64,000 nucleotides of DNA. Source: Motiliproteus sp041586735 (GTDB taxonomy: Bacteria; Pseudomonadota; Gammaproteobacteria; Pseudomonadales; Balneatricaceae). The stretch spans positions 167,932 to 231,931 of the forward strand of contig JBFGZQ010000003.1 in the NCBI GenBank assembly GCA_041586735.1, written 5' to 3'. Every line of letters starts with the position of its first letter. The first letter of the stretch is position 1. The translations under genes were made by a program, and so were the position numbers. Under the pieces are notes generated by a model. That model ran no database searches, was not told the origin of the DNA, and saw only the letters and a list, made by a program, of their open reading frames with translations. Shown here one piece after another: positions 35,660 through 44,017 of this stretch.

Positions 35660-36667
35660 TCAAAGTTGATTGCTAAGTCCTAATGCCGCCGGATAGGGCT
35701 GCAGATAGCGCTGCTGTCTGATGTAGTCACTTCCACATTGACTCACGTAGTGGGTGATCAGTGTTAGCGGCGTCGCCAGGTTCACTTCGCCCAAACGGTA
35801 CCGTTCAATGACATCGACGATACCCCGACGCGCATTGCTTTCAACCGATTGCTTCAGGTATCCGAGAATATGAAGCAGTACATTGCAGTGGCTGCGCCGA
35901 CTAGCGGGCTTAGCGATCGCCTTCATGAAGCGCTGGTGGTACTCATTACGCAGCTCTTTAATACCACCCTTTTCCGACTGCGCCAGAAGCCGTCCCAGTT
36001 GTCGGTACTCAATCTGGTTGTGGGCCATCAGCACATATTTATAGTCCCGATGAAAAGCCATCAACCGGCCGAGGCTAGGCTCGCTGTCCACCAGAGTGCG
36101 AAAATGGTTGTGGGCATACACGCGAAGGATAAAGTTCTCTCGCAACCTGGCATCTTGAAGCCGCCCGTCCTCCTCAACCGGCAGATCTGGATAGCGCTGC
36201 CGCAGAGCCTCGGTAAACAACCCTTGGGTGCGCTGGGTATGGGGAGAGCCATTGTCCCGATAAACCTTGATACGCTCCAGGCCGCAGCTGGGCGAGTTCT
36301 TCATCAGTATGTAACCGTCAATCTCAGTCAGGCTGTCGATAATCGGCGCAACGGTTTTTTTGAATTGCTCGGTTACATCCAGCTGCTGGTCATTGGAAAA
36401 TACCATCCGTGGATTACTCGGATCACCTGCCAGCCGCAGCGTAGGCCTCGGAACACCGAATCCTGCCGCCATCTCTGGGCAGAAACTCCGAAAGCTGAAA
36501 TGCTCACTCAACTCGTTCTGGCAGAGCTTTGAACGGCTGTGACCACCGTTGTATCTGACCTCTTGCCCCAATAGACAGGCGCTGATACCCACGGGTATCG
36601 ATGCTGCCAAAGGACGGTTATCCTGGTCTGTTGCGGTTTCCGTTACGGACGTGGCGATCAAGTTCAT
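35660..36667 (-). CDS. ybgA: DUF523-DUF1722 fusion protein (YbgA family)
   Basis: About 335 residues. The N-terminal DUF523 part has VGISACLLGQEVRYNGGHS, FCPEMAAGFGVPRPTLRL and ILMKNSPSCGLERIKVY, with cysteines in the places used by the TudS-type desulfidase fold. The C-terminal DUF1722 part has HNHFRTLVDSEPSLGRLMAFH and KYVLMAHNQ. In many gammaproteobacteria ybgA is next to photolyase and a MerR/B12 regulator, as here, suggesting a light- or damage-related role, but no activity is proven. The ATG at 36667 has AGAGGA upstream. Confidence 0.85.
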   Translation of the reverse strand: MNLIATSVTETATDQDNRPLAASIPVGISACLLGQEVRYNGGHSRSKLCQNELSEHFSFRSFCPEMAAGFGVPRPTLRLAGDPSNPRMVFSNDQQLDVTEQFKKTVAPIIDSLTEIDGYILMKNSPSCGLERIKVYRDNGSPHTQRTQGLFTEALRQRYPDLPVEEDGRLQDARLRENFILRVYAHNHFRTLVDSEPSLGRLMAFHRDYKYVLMAHNQIEYRQLGRLLAQSEKGGIKELRNEYHQRFMKAIAKPASRRSHCNVLLHILGYLKQSVESNARRGIVDVIERYRLGEVNLATPLTLITHYVSQCGSDYIRQQRYLQPYPAALGLSNQL

Positions 36668-36841
36668 CTGAGTATCCTCTTGTCGATATGTCAACCCATC
36701 AAGGCCGGAGCGCTTTATAGTCATCGTTAAAGATATCCATCTCTAAAAAGTGCTCAGACTAAAATCGCGAATTCAATTGTTCTTTCTTGAACAAAAGCGA
36801 CAGCTTGTGATAGACCCATACCCCACCAATATACTAGGAAA

Positions 36842-36861
36842 TTGTCATTTGTCTATGACAA
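36842..36861. promoter_or_regulatory. Inverted repeat between ybgA and the CarH-like regulator
   Basis: TTGTCAT (36842-36848) and ATGACAA (36855-36861) are perfect 7-bp arms around a 6-base spacer. A related half AAGTCAT follows at 36862. It is placed in the divergent promoter region and is the best candidate for the regulator's own operator. Confidence 0.45.
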
Positions 36862-36917
36862 AAGTCATTAATGAGCTATTGTCGGTATAAATCTGACGCT
36901 AATAAGGTAGATAAAAC

Positions 36918-37838
36918 GTGACTGAAGTAGCCACTTCCCAGCTATCGATTGAAGAGATCGCCAGAGATACAGGACTGGGCAAAGACAGGCTCAGAGTCTG
37001 GGAACGCCGTTATGGTTTTCCGGATCCGCTGCGAACGGCAAACGGCGAACGTATCTATTCACCAGAACAGTTGACGCGCTTGCGGCTAATCTGCCGACTG
37101 ATCGATCAAGGCTGCCGTCCAGGCAGCATTGTGGCGCTATCCTCAGCAGAGCTTAACCGTCTGGCCGAGGAGCAACCAGAAAGCAAGGAGCCTTCCGTAG
37201 ATCCGGCCATAAGGAGGCTGATTGAATTGCTGCAAGCGGGAAAAACGGAGCTATTTAAATTATCACTGACCGGATTGCTAGACCAACAAGGGCCGAAAGG
37301 GTTTGTCTATGAAACCATAGAGCCACTCCTGAGGTTGACCGGCGACGCTTGGGCTAAAGGAGAAATCCCCATCTACTTAGAGCACTTCGTTACTCAACAA
37401 CTCAGCGCTGTTATCCATATCGCACAGGGACAGGTTACAGCGGCCCCTACCGGCCTGCGGGTTCTTCTGAGCACCTTACCTGGGGAGCCTCATGGTATGG
37501 GCATGATGATGGTCGAACTGCTGCTGCAGTTGCAGGGCGTGGAAACCATTAATATCGGGGTTGGGACGCCTGTTGACCAGCTACAACAGGCCTGCCATCT
37601 ATTCCAACCTCATGCCCTGGCGCTCTCCTTCAGCGCCATTCAGAAACGCACACAGATAATGACCATGCTTAATGAACTAGACCAGAAAATCCCGTCATCG
37701 GTAGCGATTCTGGCCGGTGGTCGAGGCATTATCAAATTACGCTCAATCCCTGACAGGTTCACTGTCATCAAGCAAATCAACAGGCTTGATGTCGCCATAA
37801 AGCCCCTGCTCCGTCAATTGAAAGCAAGAGAGCAGTAA
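36918..37838 (+). CDS. MerR-type regulator with B12-binding domain (CarH/LitR-like photoreceptor)
   Basis: 306 residues. An N-terminal MerR helix-turn-helix (IEEIARDTGLGKDRLRVWER) is followed by a helical bundle with the W-x9-EH motif (W145, E155-H156) and a cobalamin-binding Rossmann domain with E-x-H-x-x-G (E190, H192, G195). Both motifs are those of CarH-type proteins, which bind DNA in the dark with adenosylcobalamin and release it in light. The start is a GTG at 36918 with AAGGTAG upstream. It probably controls itself and divergent ybgA, and possibly photolyase genes. Light sensing is inferred, not shown. Confidence 0.85.
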   Translation: MTEVATSQLSIEEIARDTGLGKDRLRVWERRYGFPDPLRTANGERIYSPEQLTRLRLICRLIDQGCRPGSIVALSSAELNRLAEEQPESKEPSVDPAIRRLIELLQAGKTELFKLSLTGLLDQQGPKGFVYETIEPLLRLTGDAWAKGEIPIYLEHFVTQQLSAVIHIAQGQVTAAPTGLRVLLSTLPGEPHGMGMMMVELLLQLQGVETINIGVGTPVDQLQQACHLFQPHALALSFSAIQKRTQIMTMLNELDQKIPSSVAILAGGRGIIKLRSIPDRFTVIKQINRLDVAIKPLLRQLKAREQ

Positions 37839-37950
37839 TCTGCAGACATGAGGCATACATCTAACAAAGGCCCAGCAAACACATGACCCCGGCTACTGAA
37901 TCTTACCTGGAGCTGAAGTCATGCAAGCACCGATAAAGAACTGAAACGAA

Positions 37951-38214
37951 CTAGTCAGCAGGTCTGTCTGGCAACGTAATATTTAACTCCAACACAGAAC
38001 AGTCATCATTATTATCCAGCTGCACAGAAACCTGATCCTGATCGATATTCACATACTTACGAATCACATCAATAATTTCCTGCTGCATTTTCGGGAAGTA
38101 ATCCGGCCGCTGCCTTTTATTTCGCTCATGGGCAACAATAATTTGCAACCGCTCTTTGGCGACAGACGCCGTATTATTTTTCTCTTTTTTTAGAAAGTAG
38201 CTAAAAATACTCAC
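37951..38214 (-). CDS. minE: Cell division topological specificity factor MinE
   Basis: 87 residues: MSIFSYFLKKEKNNTASVAK (membrane-targeting and MinD-contact part), RLQIIVAHERN and the dimerisation strand region to the end. MinE stimulates MinD ATPase and drives pole-to-pole oscillation. It overlaps minD by 4 bases. It converges with the CarH-like gene 112 bases away. Confidence 0.95.
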   Translation of the reverse strand: MSIFSYFLKKEKNNTASVAKERLQIIVAHERNKRQRPDYFPKMQQEIIDVIRKYVNIDQDQVSVQLDNNDDCSVLELNITLPDRPAD

Positions 38215-39023
38215 TTTTTGCCTCCAAGCAGTCGCTTCAGGAAGCCTTTTTTCTGGACTTCAAGAAAACGGTGTTCAACTTCTTCACCCAACAAACGCGA
38301 CACGGCATCAAGATAGGCCTGACCCGCTTCAGATTCATGATCTAAAACAACCGGAGAACCCTGGTTAGACGCCTTCAGCACGGCATCAGACTCAGGAATA
38401 ACACCCAACAACGGAACCGCAAGAATCTCTTCCACGTCGGCAACGCTAAGCATCTCAGCAGCGGCTACGCGCTCAGGGTTATAGCGAGTCAACAATAAAT
38501 GCTCTTTAATCGTTCCACCCTGCTCTGCTTTCAAGGACTTGCTTTGCAGAATCCCCAAAATACGATCAGAGTCACGCACCGAAGAGACTTCAGGGTTGGT
38601 TACAACAATCGCTTCATCAGCAAAATACATGGCCATCTGCGCGCCTTGCTCGATACCCGCAGGCGAATCACAAATAATGTATTCAAAATCCTTAGACAGG
38701 TTATCTAATACTGTCTGAACACCCTCCATCGTTAACGCATCTTTATCACGCGTTTGTGATGCCGGTAGAATATACAGCCCTGGCGCATACTTTACTTTAA
38801 TCAGCGCTTGATTCAAGTTGGCTTCTTTATTAATCACATTAACAAAGTCATACACCACGCGACGCTCACAACCCATAATCAAATCCAGGTTTCGTAAACC
38901 CACGTCAAAGTCGATCACTACGGTTTTAAAACCACGCAAAGCCAATCCGGTAGCTATTGCCGCACTCGTCGTTGTTTTACCTACGCCACCCTTACCGGAC
39001 GTCACTACAATAATCTTAGCCAC
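38211..39023 (-). CDS. minD: Septum site-determining ATPase MinD
   Basis: 270 residues, deviant Walker A KGGVGKTTTSAAI at the N-terminus, VVIDFDVGLRNLDLIMG, ICDSPAGIEQGAQ, and a C-terminal amphipathic membrane-targeting helix (FLKRLLGGKK). It recruits MinC to the membrane. It lies between minC (49 bases) and minE (4-base overlap). Confidence 0.97.
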   Translation of the reverse strand: MAKIIVVTSGKGGVGKTTTSAAIATGLALRGFKTVVIDFDVGLRNLDLIMGCERRVVYDFVNVINKEANLNQALIKVKYAPGLYILPASQTRDKDALTMEGVQTVLDNLSKDFEYIICDSPAGIEQGAQMAMYFADEAIVVTNPEVSSVRDSDRILGILQSKSLKAEQGGTIKEHLLLTRYNPERVAAAEMLSVADVEEILAVPLLGVIPESDAVLKASNQGSPVVLDHESEAGQAYLDAVSRLLGEEVEHRFLEVQKKGFLKRLLGGKK

Positions 39024-39072
39024 TTGAACTCCTCATTATCTGTTTGATCAAACCCACGTAACAGCCATACGC

Positions 39073-39762
39073 CTAAAGAGCAGTCACCTTAATGGATTCG
39101 CCTTCTAAATATACTTGTGCTGGCTGCTTCCAGCACTGCTCACGCAGTTTATCGTTTAATATAAAATATCCCGCGATAGATACTATCTCGGCTTCCATCT
39201 GACGACAGAAAATACGCGCGTTTGTATCACCCTTAACACCGGCTAATGCGCGACCACGTAGCGGACCATAGACATGAATATGACCATCAGCCAGCACCTC
39301 AGCACCCTCACTGACGGCGGCCATTAGAATCAAATCAGAACCTTCTGCGTATACTTGTTGGCCTGAGCGAATAGGTCTTGTGATGACTTTAGTCGCCCGA
39401 GGAGACTCTACCGGAACAACCGGCTCAGCTTCAATCTTTGTTGTCCTGGCGTTAGATGCTGGCAAGCAAGCCATACCCAGGTTTTTAATTGTCCCAAGCA
39501 GATGCTCAGGAGCCGCTTTGCAGGCTATAGGCTGCAAACCCAACTCGCGACAAGAGGCTACAATCTGAGACAAGTGCTCAGACTGCAACATGCCATCATA
39601 AGATGATAAATTAAGAACAAGAGGAGAAACGTTAAAAAAATGTGGTGCTGAATCAATCTTTTGTTTCAGCTGCTCACGAAAAACACCTGAAGAATAACTA
39701 TAAAGATCCATTACAACGGCTGTTACTGCTGTACCTTTCATCTGAAAACAAACGTCTGTCAT
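39073..39762 (-). CDS. minC: Septum inhibitor MinC
   Basis: 229 residues. The N-terminal FtsZ-binding domain (FFNVSPLVLNLSSYDG) and the C-terminal beta-helix with RSGQQVYAEGSDLILMAAVS, GAEVLADGHIHVYGPLRGRA and GDTNARIFCRQMEAEI are both present. It is first in minCDE. The order and spacing are standard. Confidence 0.95.
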   Translation of the reverse strand: MTDVCFQMKGTAVTAVVMDLYSYSSGVFREQLKQKIDSAPHFFNVSPLVLNLSSYDGMLQSEHLSQIVASCRELGLQPIACKAAPEHLLGTIKNLGMACLPASNARTTKIEAEPVVPVESPRATKVITRPIRSGQQVYAEGSDLILMAAVSEGAEVLADGHIHVYGPLRGRALAGVKGDTNARIFCRQMEAEIVSIAGYFILNDKLREQCWKQPAQVYLEGESIKVTAL

Positions 39763-40095
39763 TCAGCAACCCTAACCTATAATGAAAAAACCGACACACA
39801 ACTCTACTGCCGCCATCCCATTATTGCCAAAAAACAACCCAAACAACATGAGACGACCCATCTGCGCGGCATTTTATCAAAAATGCATCATTGCAGGAAA
39901 CGAAACCCGCAAAGGATTTAGAGATTTGATAAAAAGGGATAAAAAGATAAAAAACAGGATAAAAAGGGTCAGAGTACCGTTAAGTTATCCCGCGTCGGGC
40001 AGTCACACAGCCCTCTATCCGCATGCCTTGGAACGATCTGAAAAAGTCTGAAACCTGGTTGATGGGCGGAAAGTGAAGGGGCATCCCGCCAGCCC
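39763..40095. other. Interval between minC and photolyase with GATAAAAA repeats
   Basis: 333 bases with no credible gene. At 39928-39967 the element GATAAAAA occurs four times at 8-12 base spacing and runs into AGGGTCAGAGTACC. The latter resembles a motif I have seen near REP-associated elements in other proteobacteria; that link is from memory and uncertain. The minC promoter must also be here. Confidence 0.35.
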
Positions 40096-41556
40096 CTAAT
40101 GAGCGACTGATGATGAGTGGTTCTTCAACGCAGCAAAGGCGCTTAACGCCTGCTGCCGACTCACTTTAAGATCAACGATGGGCTGAGGATAGGTTGATCC
40201 GAGAACAACCCCCGATTGCGCTAGCACTAATGCCGGTGCCATCCAGGGGCAGTGAATATACTTGTCCGGCAACCCGCTCAGCTCCGGGCAGAAACGTTTG
40301 ACGTACACCCCATCCGGATCAAACCTCTGCCCTTGGGTGACCGGATTGAATATCCTAAAATAGGGCGCTGCGTCGGCGCCAGAACCTGCTATCCACTGCC
40401 AACTGGCGCTATTGCTGGCCAAGTCGGCATCGACCAGGGTATCCCAAAACCAAGCTTGGCCCAGGTGCCAATGTAGCCGAAGATTCTTGACCAGAAACGA
40501 GCCGACAATCATACGCACCCGGTTGTGCATATAGCCAGTTTGCCAGAGTTCACGCATACCGGCATCAACCATGGGTATCCCAGTTGTTCCTCGCTGCCAG
40601 GCTTCCAAGTCTTCAGAGGCGTGGCGCCAAGCAAAACGGTCAAATTTTTCCTGGAAGTTATCCCGAGGCAATGTCGGCCAGTGATAGAGCAGATAATGAC
40701 TGAACTCCCTCCACCCTAACTCACTGAGAAAACAGTCTCGGTCATCTTCACTGCTAGAGCTCAGCGGGGCGTTCTGAGTCACATACCAAGCTTGATTCGG
40801 TGACAGCTCGCCAAAATGCAGGTGAGGTGAAAGCCTCGATGTCGCCTGGATATCGGGACGGTCTCGGCCACGTTTATATTGAACCAGACGCTGGGTGACA
40901 AATTCAGACAGTCGATCTCCGGCTCCTTCCTCACCCGGTTGCCATTGACAGGCCATATCAGGATACCAGTTTACTGTTGGCATCAACGCCAATGAATCCA
41001 GCCCCTCCCCCTTAATCGCATGAGACAGGGTTTGCAGTGACTGGGGCGCCGGCAAGGGAAATCGTGGTGCCTCCCGAGTCATACAACCTTTCCTAAAATA
41101 GGGGGTAAACACCTTATAGGGAGTGCCATCTTTCTTGAGTACTTCCCAGGGCTCCCATAACAGGCTGCCATTATGGGTATGGACCTCAATATCCAAGTCT
41201 TTAACAGTGACTTCCAGAGCGCCGTCGCGCCGGATCTGCCAGGGCTGATAGCAACGGTTCCAAGCCATGCGCTTGATACCAGCAGTCTGCAACAATGCTG
41301 GTATCAGATCTAATGGATCACCCTGAAAAATCCTGAGTGCCCCGTTTAAACGCTCATTAAGAGCGATGAGTGATTGATGAAGCCACCATCGGCTAGCGCC
41401 GCCTTGTTGCCATTGCCCCGGATGTTTAGTGTCGAAAATATAGACGGGAAGCACCTTGCCCTGAGCCGCCGCATAATAAAGGGCTGGATTATCCTGAATA
41501 CGCAGATCCTGCCTAAACCAGACCAGGGTAGCCTGTTCTGTAACGATCCTGTTCAC
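40096..41556 (-). CDS. phrB: Deoxyribodipyrimidine photolyase
   Basis: 486 residues, cryptochrome/photolyase family. The N-terminal antenna domain begins TLVWFRQDLRIQDNPALYYA. The C-terminal FAD domain has SRLSPHLHFGELSPNQAWY, FLSELGWREFSHYLL, GIPMVDAGMRELWQTGYMHN and a DADLASNSASWQWIAGSGAD stretch typical of class I CPD photolyases. It repairs pyrimidine dimers using blue light. The start is probably a GTG at 41556. It is the last gene of the light/singlet-oxygen group. Confidence 0.92.
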   Translation of the reverse strand: MNRIVTEQATLVWFRQDLRIQDNPALYYAAAQGKVLPVYIFDTKHPGQWQQGGASRWWLHQSLIALNERLNGALRIFQGDPLDLIPALLQTAGIKRMAWNRCYQPWQIRRDGALEVTVKDLDIEVHTHNGSLLWEPWEVLKKDGTPYKVFTPYFRKGCMTREAPRFPLPAPQSLQTLSHAIKGEGLDSLALMPTVNWYPDMACQWQPGEEGAGDRLSEFVTQRLVQYKRGRDRPDIQATSRLSPHLHFGELSPNQAWYVTQNAPLSSSSEDDRDCFLSELGWREFSHYLLYHWPTLPRDNFQEKFDRFAWRHASEDLEAWQRGTTGIPMVDAGMRELWQTGYMHNRVRMIVGSFLVKNLRLHWHLGQAWFWDTLVDADLASNSASWQWIAGSGADAAPYFRIFNPVTQGQRFDPDGVYVKRFCPELSGLPDKYIHCPWMAPALVLAQSGVVLGSTYPQPIVDLKVSRQQALSAFAALKNHSSSVAH

Positions 41557-41714
41557 CGGTACTTGCTAATCATATCGACGACCTCTGGTGATTCAGATGT
41601 TGTTCTACTAGGACAATTATCGACTAAGCTGCTATCGCAATCGATCAGGTGCTGATGAAAATTCTAGCCTGGATACGCTCCCAGCCTGCCGGTCAGGTTT
41701 GACAGCACCCGCGC

Positions 41715-42164
41715 TCAGCCGCCCGGCTCCTTAACCTGCCCAACTCGTGCTTTAATACGGCGGATCAACCACCCCAGCAGCGGCAGGCGTGCATAAAAAT
41801 AGCGACCTGAATCCCAATGATCTACATGCCGGGACACCCTACCGTCTTGGTCAAAATGTAATTCACTGACACCAGGAAAACACCAGTCGCCCGGCTGTTT
41901 AAGACCACCGCTGAAGTTCCAACGCAGCAGACAGGTATCGCCATCCCAGCCTCTCGACAAGATCTCGAATCGGGGTTGGCTAACCTGCTGACTAAAATGT
42001 TGCAGATAACGGGCTAAGGCATCACAGCCCTGTAGTTGACAGAACGGATCACTGAACTGGATATCACTGCTGACACAATCATCGAGGCCAGCGGTACTCT
42101 CATCCAGACGGTTAAAGAGTGCTATATAGTTCTCCAACCCTTGTTGTTGCAGGGTGCTGGGCAT
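41715..42164 (-). CDS. NTF2-like (SnoaL-type) protein
   Basis: 149 residues with the cone fold of nuclear transport factor 2: YIALFNRLDESTAGLDD, FSDPFCQLQGCDALARYL, CLLRWNFSG and SELHFDQDGRVSRHVDHWDS. Such proteins are regular members of ChrR/RpoE-linked operons, where their role is not known. It lies 22 bases downstream of the SDR remnant and 158 bases upstream of photolyase. Confidence 0.75.
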   Translation of the reverse strand: MPSTLQQQGLENYIALFNRLDESTAGLDDCVSSDIQFSDPFCQLQGCDALARYLQHFSQQVSQPRFEILSRGWDGDTCLLRWNFSGGLKQPGDWCFPGVSELHFDQDGRVSRHVDHWDSGRYFYARLPLLGWLIRRIKARVGQVKEPGG

Positions 42165-42186
42165 GCTCAGGTCAGCCTCGGGGCGT

Positions 42187-42489
42187 TCATCGGGTTATTC
42201 GTCGGATGAAGGGGAAGTAGATACTGTAGGGAAGATGGCGCAAAACGCCCATCAAAAATGCAAAACGCGGTGGGAAGCGTATTTCAAATCGGTCTGTCTC
42301 TAGACCGTCAGCAATATAGATAGCAGCCGGTTCGGCGCTAAGCGTTTGCAGCCGCTCCAAACTTCGTGCACTGGCAGCCACCCGCCAGCCTCGGCGAGCC
42401 AACTCCAAACACAGCGCCCGACCTATGCCCTGGCTGGCACCCGTGACCCAGGCAACGGGTTTGGCGCTCTCTGTTGCTGACACGCTCAC
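42187..42489 (-). pseudogene. Short-chain dehydrogenase with large in-frame internal deletion
   Basis: About 100 residues against roughly 250 for the family. The N-terminus keeps the cofactor motif VAWVTGASQGIGRALCLEL and RRGWRVAASARSLERL. Shortly after, it jumps to the family C-terminus (IADGLETDRFEIRFPPRF and LPYSIYFPFIRR). The NNAG, catalytic Ser and YxxxK segments are missing, so it cannot work as a dehydrogenase. The GTG start at 42489 still overlaps the upstream stop by 4 bases, and no stop or frameshift is present. Confidence 0.75.
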
Positions 42490-43157
42490 AATGAAGCGCC
42501 CTGCCCGCAGCTCCGACACTTAAAGCTCATATTGACACCCTGCGGATCAACAAACTCCAACCCCACCCAGCGACCGTTGAGGTCATACCACACCTCGGTC
42601 TGGGTAAGATCACCATGGTATTGATAACGATTGGCGCTGATGGCTGTATCGCCGATCAGCAGGGTTTCTATGCCCATGGGTTTTACGCTGATGTGATTGA
42701 TCTTACCGGTCAGGGTGTTCACCACGCGATCGCTGTTGACCACCGAGGCGTCGTAGTGATGGGTGGCCAACACCGGCAGCGCCACTTTCTCGCCACCCTG
42801 CTCCTGCAACCAGTCACCCTGGCGCTCAAAACTGAAATGCTGATTATCGCCATTACTGTCTATTTGCACATCAAGGCCCTCAAGCCCTCCCTGTTTCCAG
42901 GTCTCGATGGCGTGGTAGCGATAGCTAAAACTCCAGAGTAACCATTTCACATCGAGCTCCATACGCGCTTCAACCTGCCAGTTATCACCTTCGCCACGGA
43001 ATTGGGTTTGGTACAGCCCCACAGGTTTACCGTTACGGTAGACATCAAAAACCAACTGCTTACCATACAACGCATGCCAGGGATTGGCTTGGGCACTACT
43101 GACGATTGTCAACAACACTAAAAGCATCGTCGCCGATAAACTCTGCAAGCGGTTCAT
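42486..43157 (-). CDS. DUF6134-like exported protein
   Basis: 223 residues with a signal peptide (MLLVLLTIVSSAQA). The mature part has VFDVYRNGKPVGLYQTQFRG, VEARMELDVKWLLWSFSYRY and a late CRSCGQG pair of cysteines. It resembles the DUF6134 family found in photo-oxidative stress operons. It overlaps the DUF3833 gene by 4 bases and the SDR remnant by 4 bases. Function unknown; a lipid or carotenoid-related periplasmic role is only a guess. Confidence 0.65.
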   Translation of the reverse strand: MNRLQSLSATMLLVLLTIVSSAQANPWHALYGKQLVFDVYRNGKPVGLYQTQFRGEGDNWQVEARMELDVKWLLWSFSYRYHAIETWKQGGLEGLDVQIDSNGDNQHFSFERQGDWLQEQGGEKVALPVLATHHYDASVVNSDRVVNTLTGKINHISVKPMGIETLLIGDTAISANRYQYHGDLTQTEVWYDLNGRWVGLEFVDPQGVNMSFKCRSCGQGASL

Positions 43158-43690
43158 AAGGAATGCTCCTGCTTGCTAAAGAACAGGGTCACCGTCCCGA
43201 GCTCTATTCCCCACTTGGATACCGTTGCCCGGTTAATCATCACCCCGCCGGGCTGTAGCCACATCCAATCATCAAAGTGGACTCGATAATGGCTATCACC
43301 CACAGCCAGAGTCATCTGGTAGCGCCAATGCAGCGCATTACCCGTCACCTGCCCTCTCGCAATACCGATCACATCATCTGCCGTACCCTGGTAGCTATTG
43401 TTGCCGGTTGGCTTTATTCGCCAGATACGCCGATCTTTTTCGCCATCGGCATAATCGAACTGTTCGTCCAAAACCAGAATTTCTCCCTCCATACGCCCCT
43501 CAATATGTACTCTGAACTGACGCTTGAGCTGACCGAAACGGTCTTCGAACACCCCCCAGGCGTAAGTGTTCCCGGCAAAATACTGCTCCAATAAAAGTTC
43601 TGGCTTGGCATCCTCAAACTGCTGCAATTTCATGCCGTTGCACCCCGTAACTAGAACCGTTAATGCGATCGTCAGCCAGAGCTTGATCAT
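43154..43690 (-). CDS. DUF3833 lipoprotein
   Basis: About 178 residues. The N-terminus is a lipoprotein signal, LTIALTVLVTGCNG, with the lipobox Cys. It then has the DUF3833 pattern LLLEQYFAGNTYAWGVFEDR, GQLKRQFRVHIEG and WMWLQPGGVMINRATVSKWG. The family is a regular companion of cfa, DUF1365 and ChrR/RpoE genes. The start at 43690 has GGAGGT upstream. Function unknown. Confidence 0.82.
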   Translation of the reverse strand: MIKLWLTIALTVLVTGCNGMKLQQFEDAKPELLLEQYFAGNTYAWGVFEDRFGQLKRQFRVHIEGRMEGEILVLDEQFDYADGEKDRRIWRIKPTGNNSYQGTADDVIGIARGQVTGNALHWRYQMTLAVGDSHYRVHFDDWMWLQPGGVMINRATVSKWGIELGTVTLFFSKQEHSL

Positions 43691-43712
43691 TTGGGACCTC
43701 CGCAAGCTGATA

Positions 43713-44009
43713 TTAATATGCCGCTGTCGTGGCTTGTTTATCGAGATCAGGAAAGCCCCACATCATCGCCACCGCTATACCCTTTAATACGCAGGGCACC
43801 CAGGAATAGATCACCACCAACGACATTCGGGCATAATCAGATTGCGTTTCAGCACCATCCTGCCAACCGCCGATACTGAGTAGCCAGGGTGCCAGGCGAC
43901 GCCACAAAGGCAAGGCAAGCAAGGCCACCACAAAGTAGATCAGCAAAAACTCACCGCGGCGCTGATCCGGGAGCATTAGCCAATCGCTGATCACCAACGG
44001 AAAGAGCAC
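43713..44009 (-). pseudogene. MFS transporter remnant with large internal deletion
   Basis: About 98 residues. It begins in what should be the second helix of a roughly 400-residue transporter (RRGEFLLIYFVVALLALPLWRRL, split here as RRGEFLLIYF and ALLALPLWRRL). It then passes through GGWQDGAETQSDYARM directly into the last helix and tail (VIYSWVPCVLKGIAVAMM and WGFPDL). The middle is missing without a frameshift. A GTG at 44009, eight bases after the cfa stop, is the only start I see. Transport function is presumably lost. Confidence 0.6.
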
Positions 44010-44017
44010 AGCGCTTC

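Noticed and set aside
36842..36870. Sigma70 promoter TTGTCA-17-TCATTA for the CarH-like gene
   Set aside because: The -10 is too poor to call; the same bases are better explained as a dyad operator.
39782..40051. Plus-strand open frame of 89 codons between minC and phrB
   Set aside because: Its composition follows the A-rich repeat (many KK/KR runs), and it has no ribosome site or family match.
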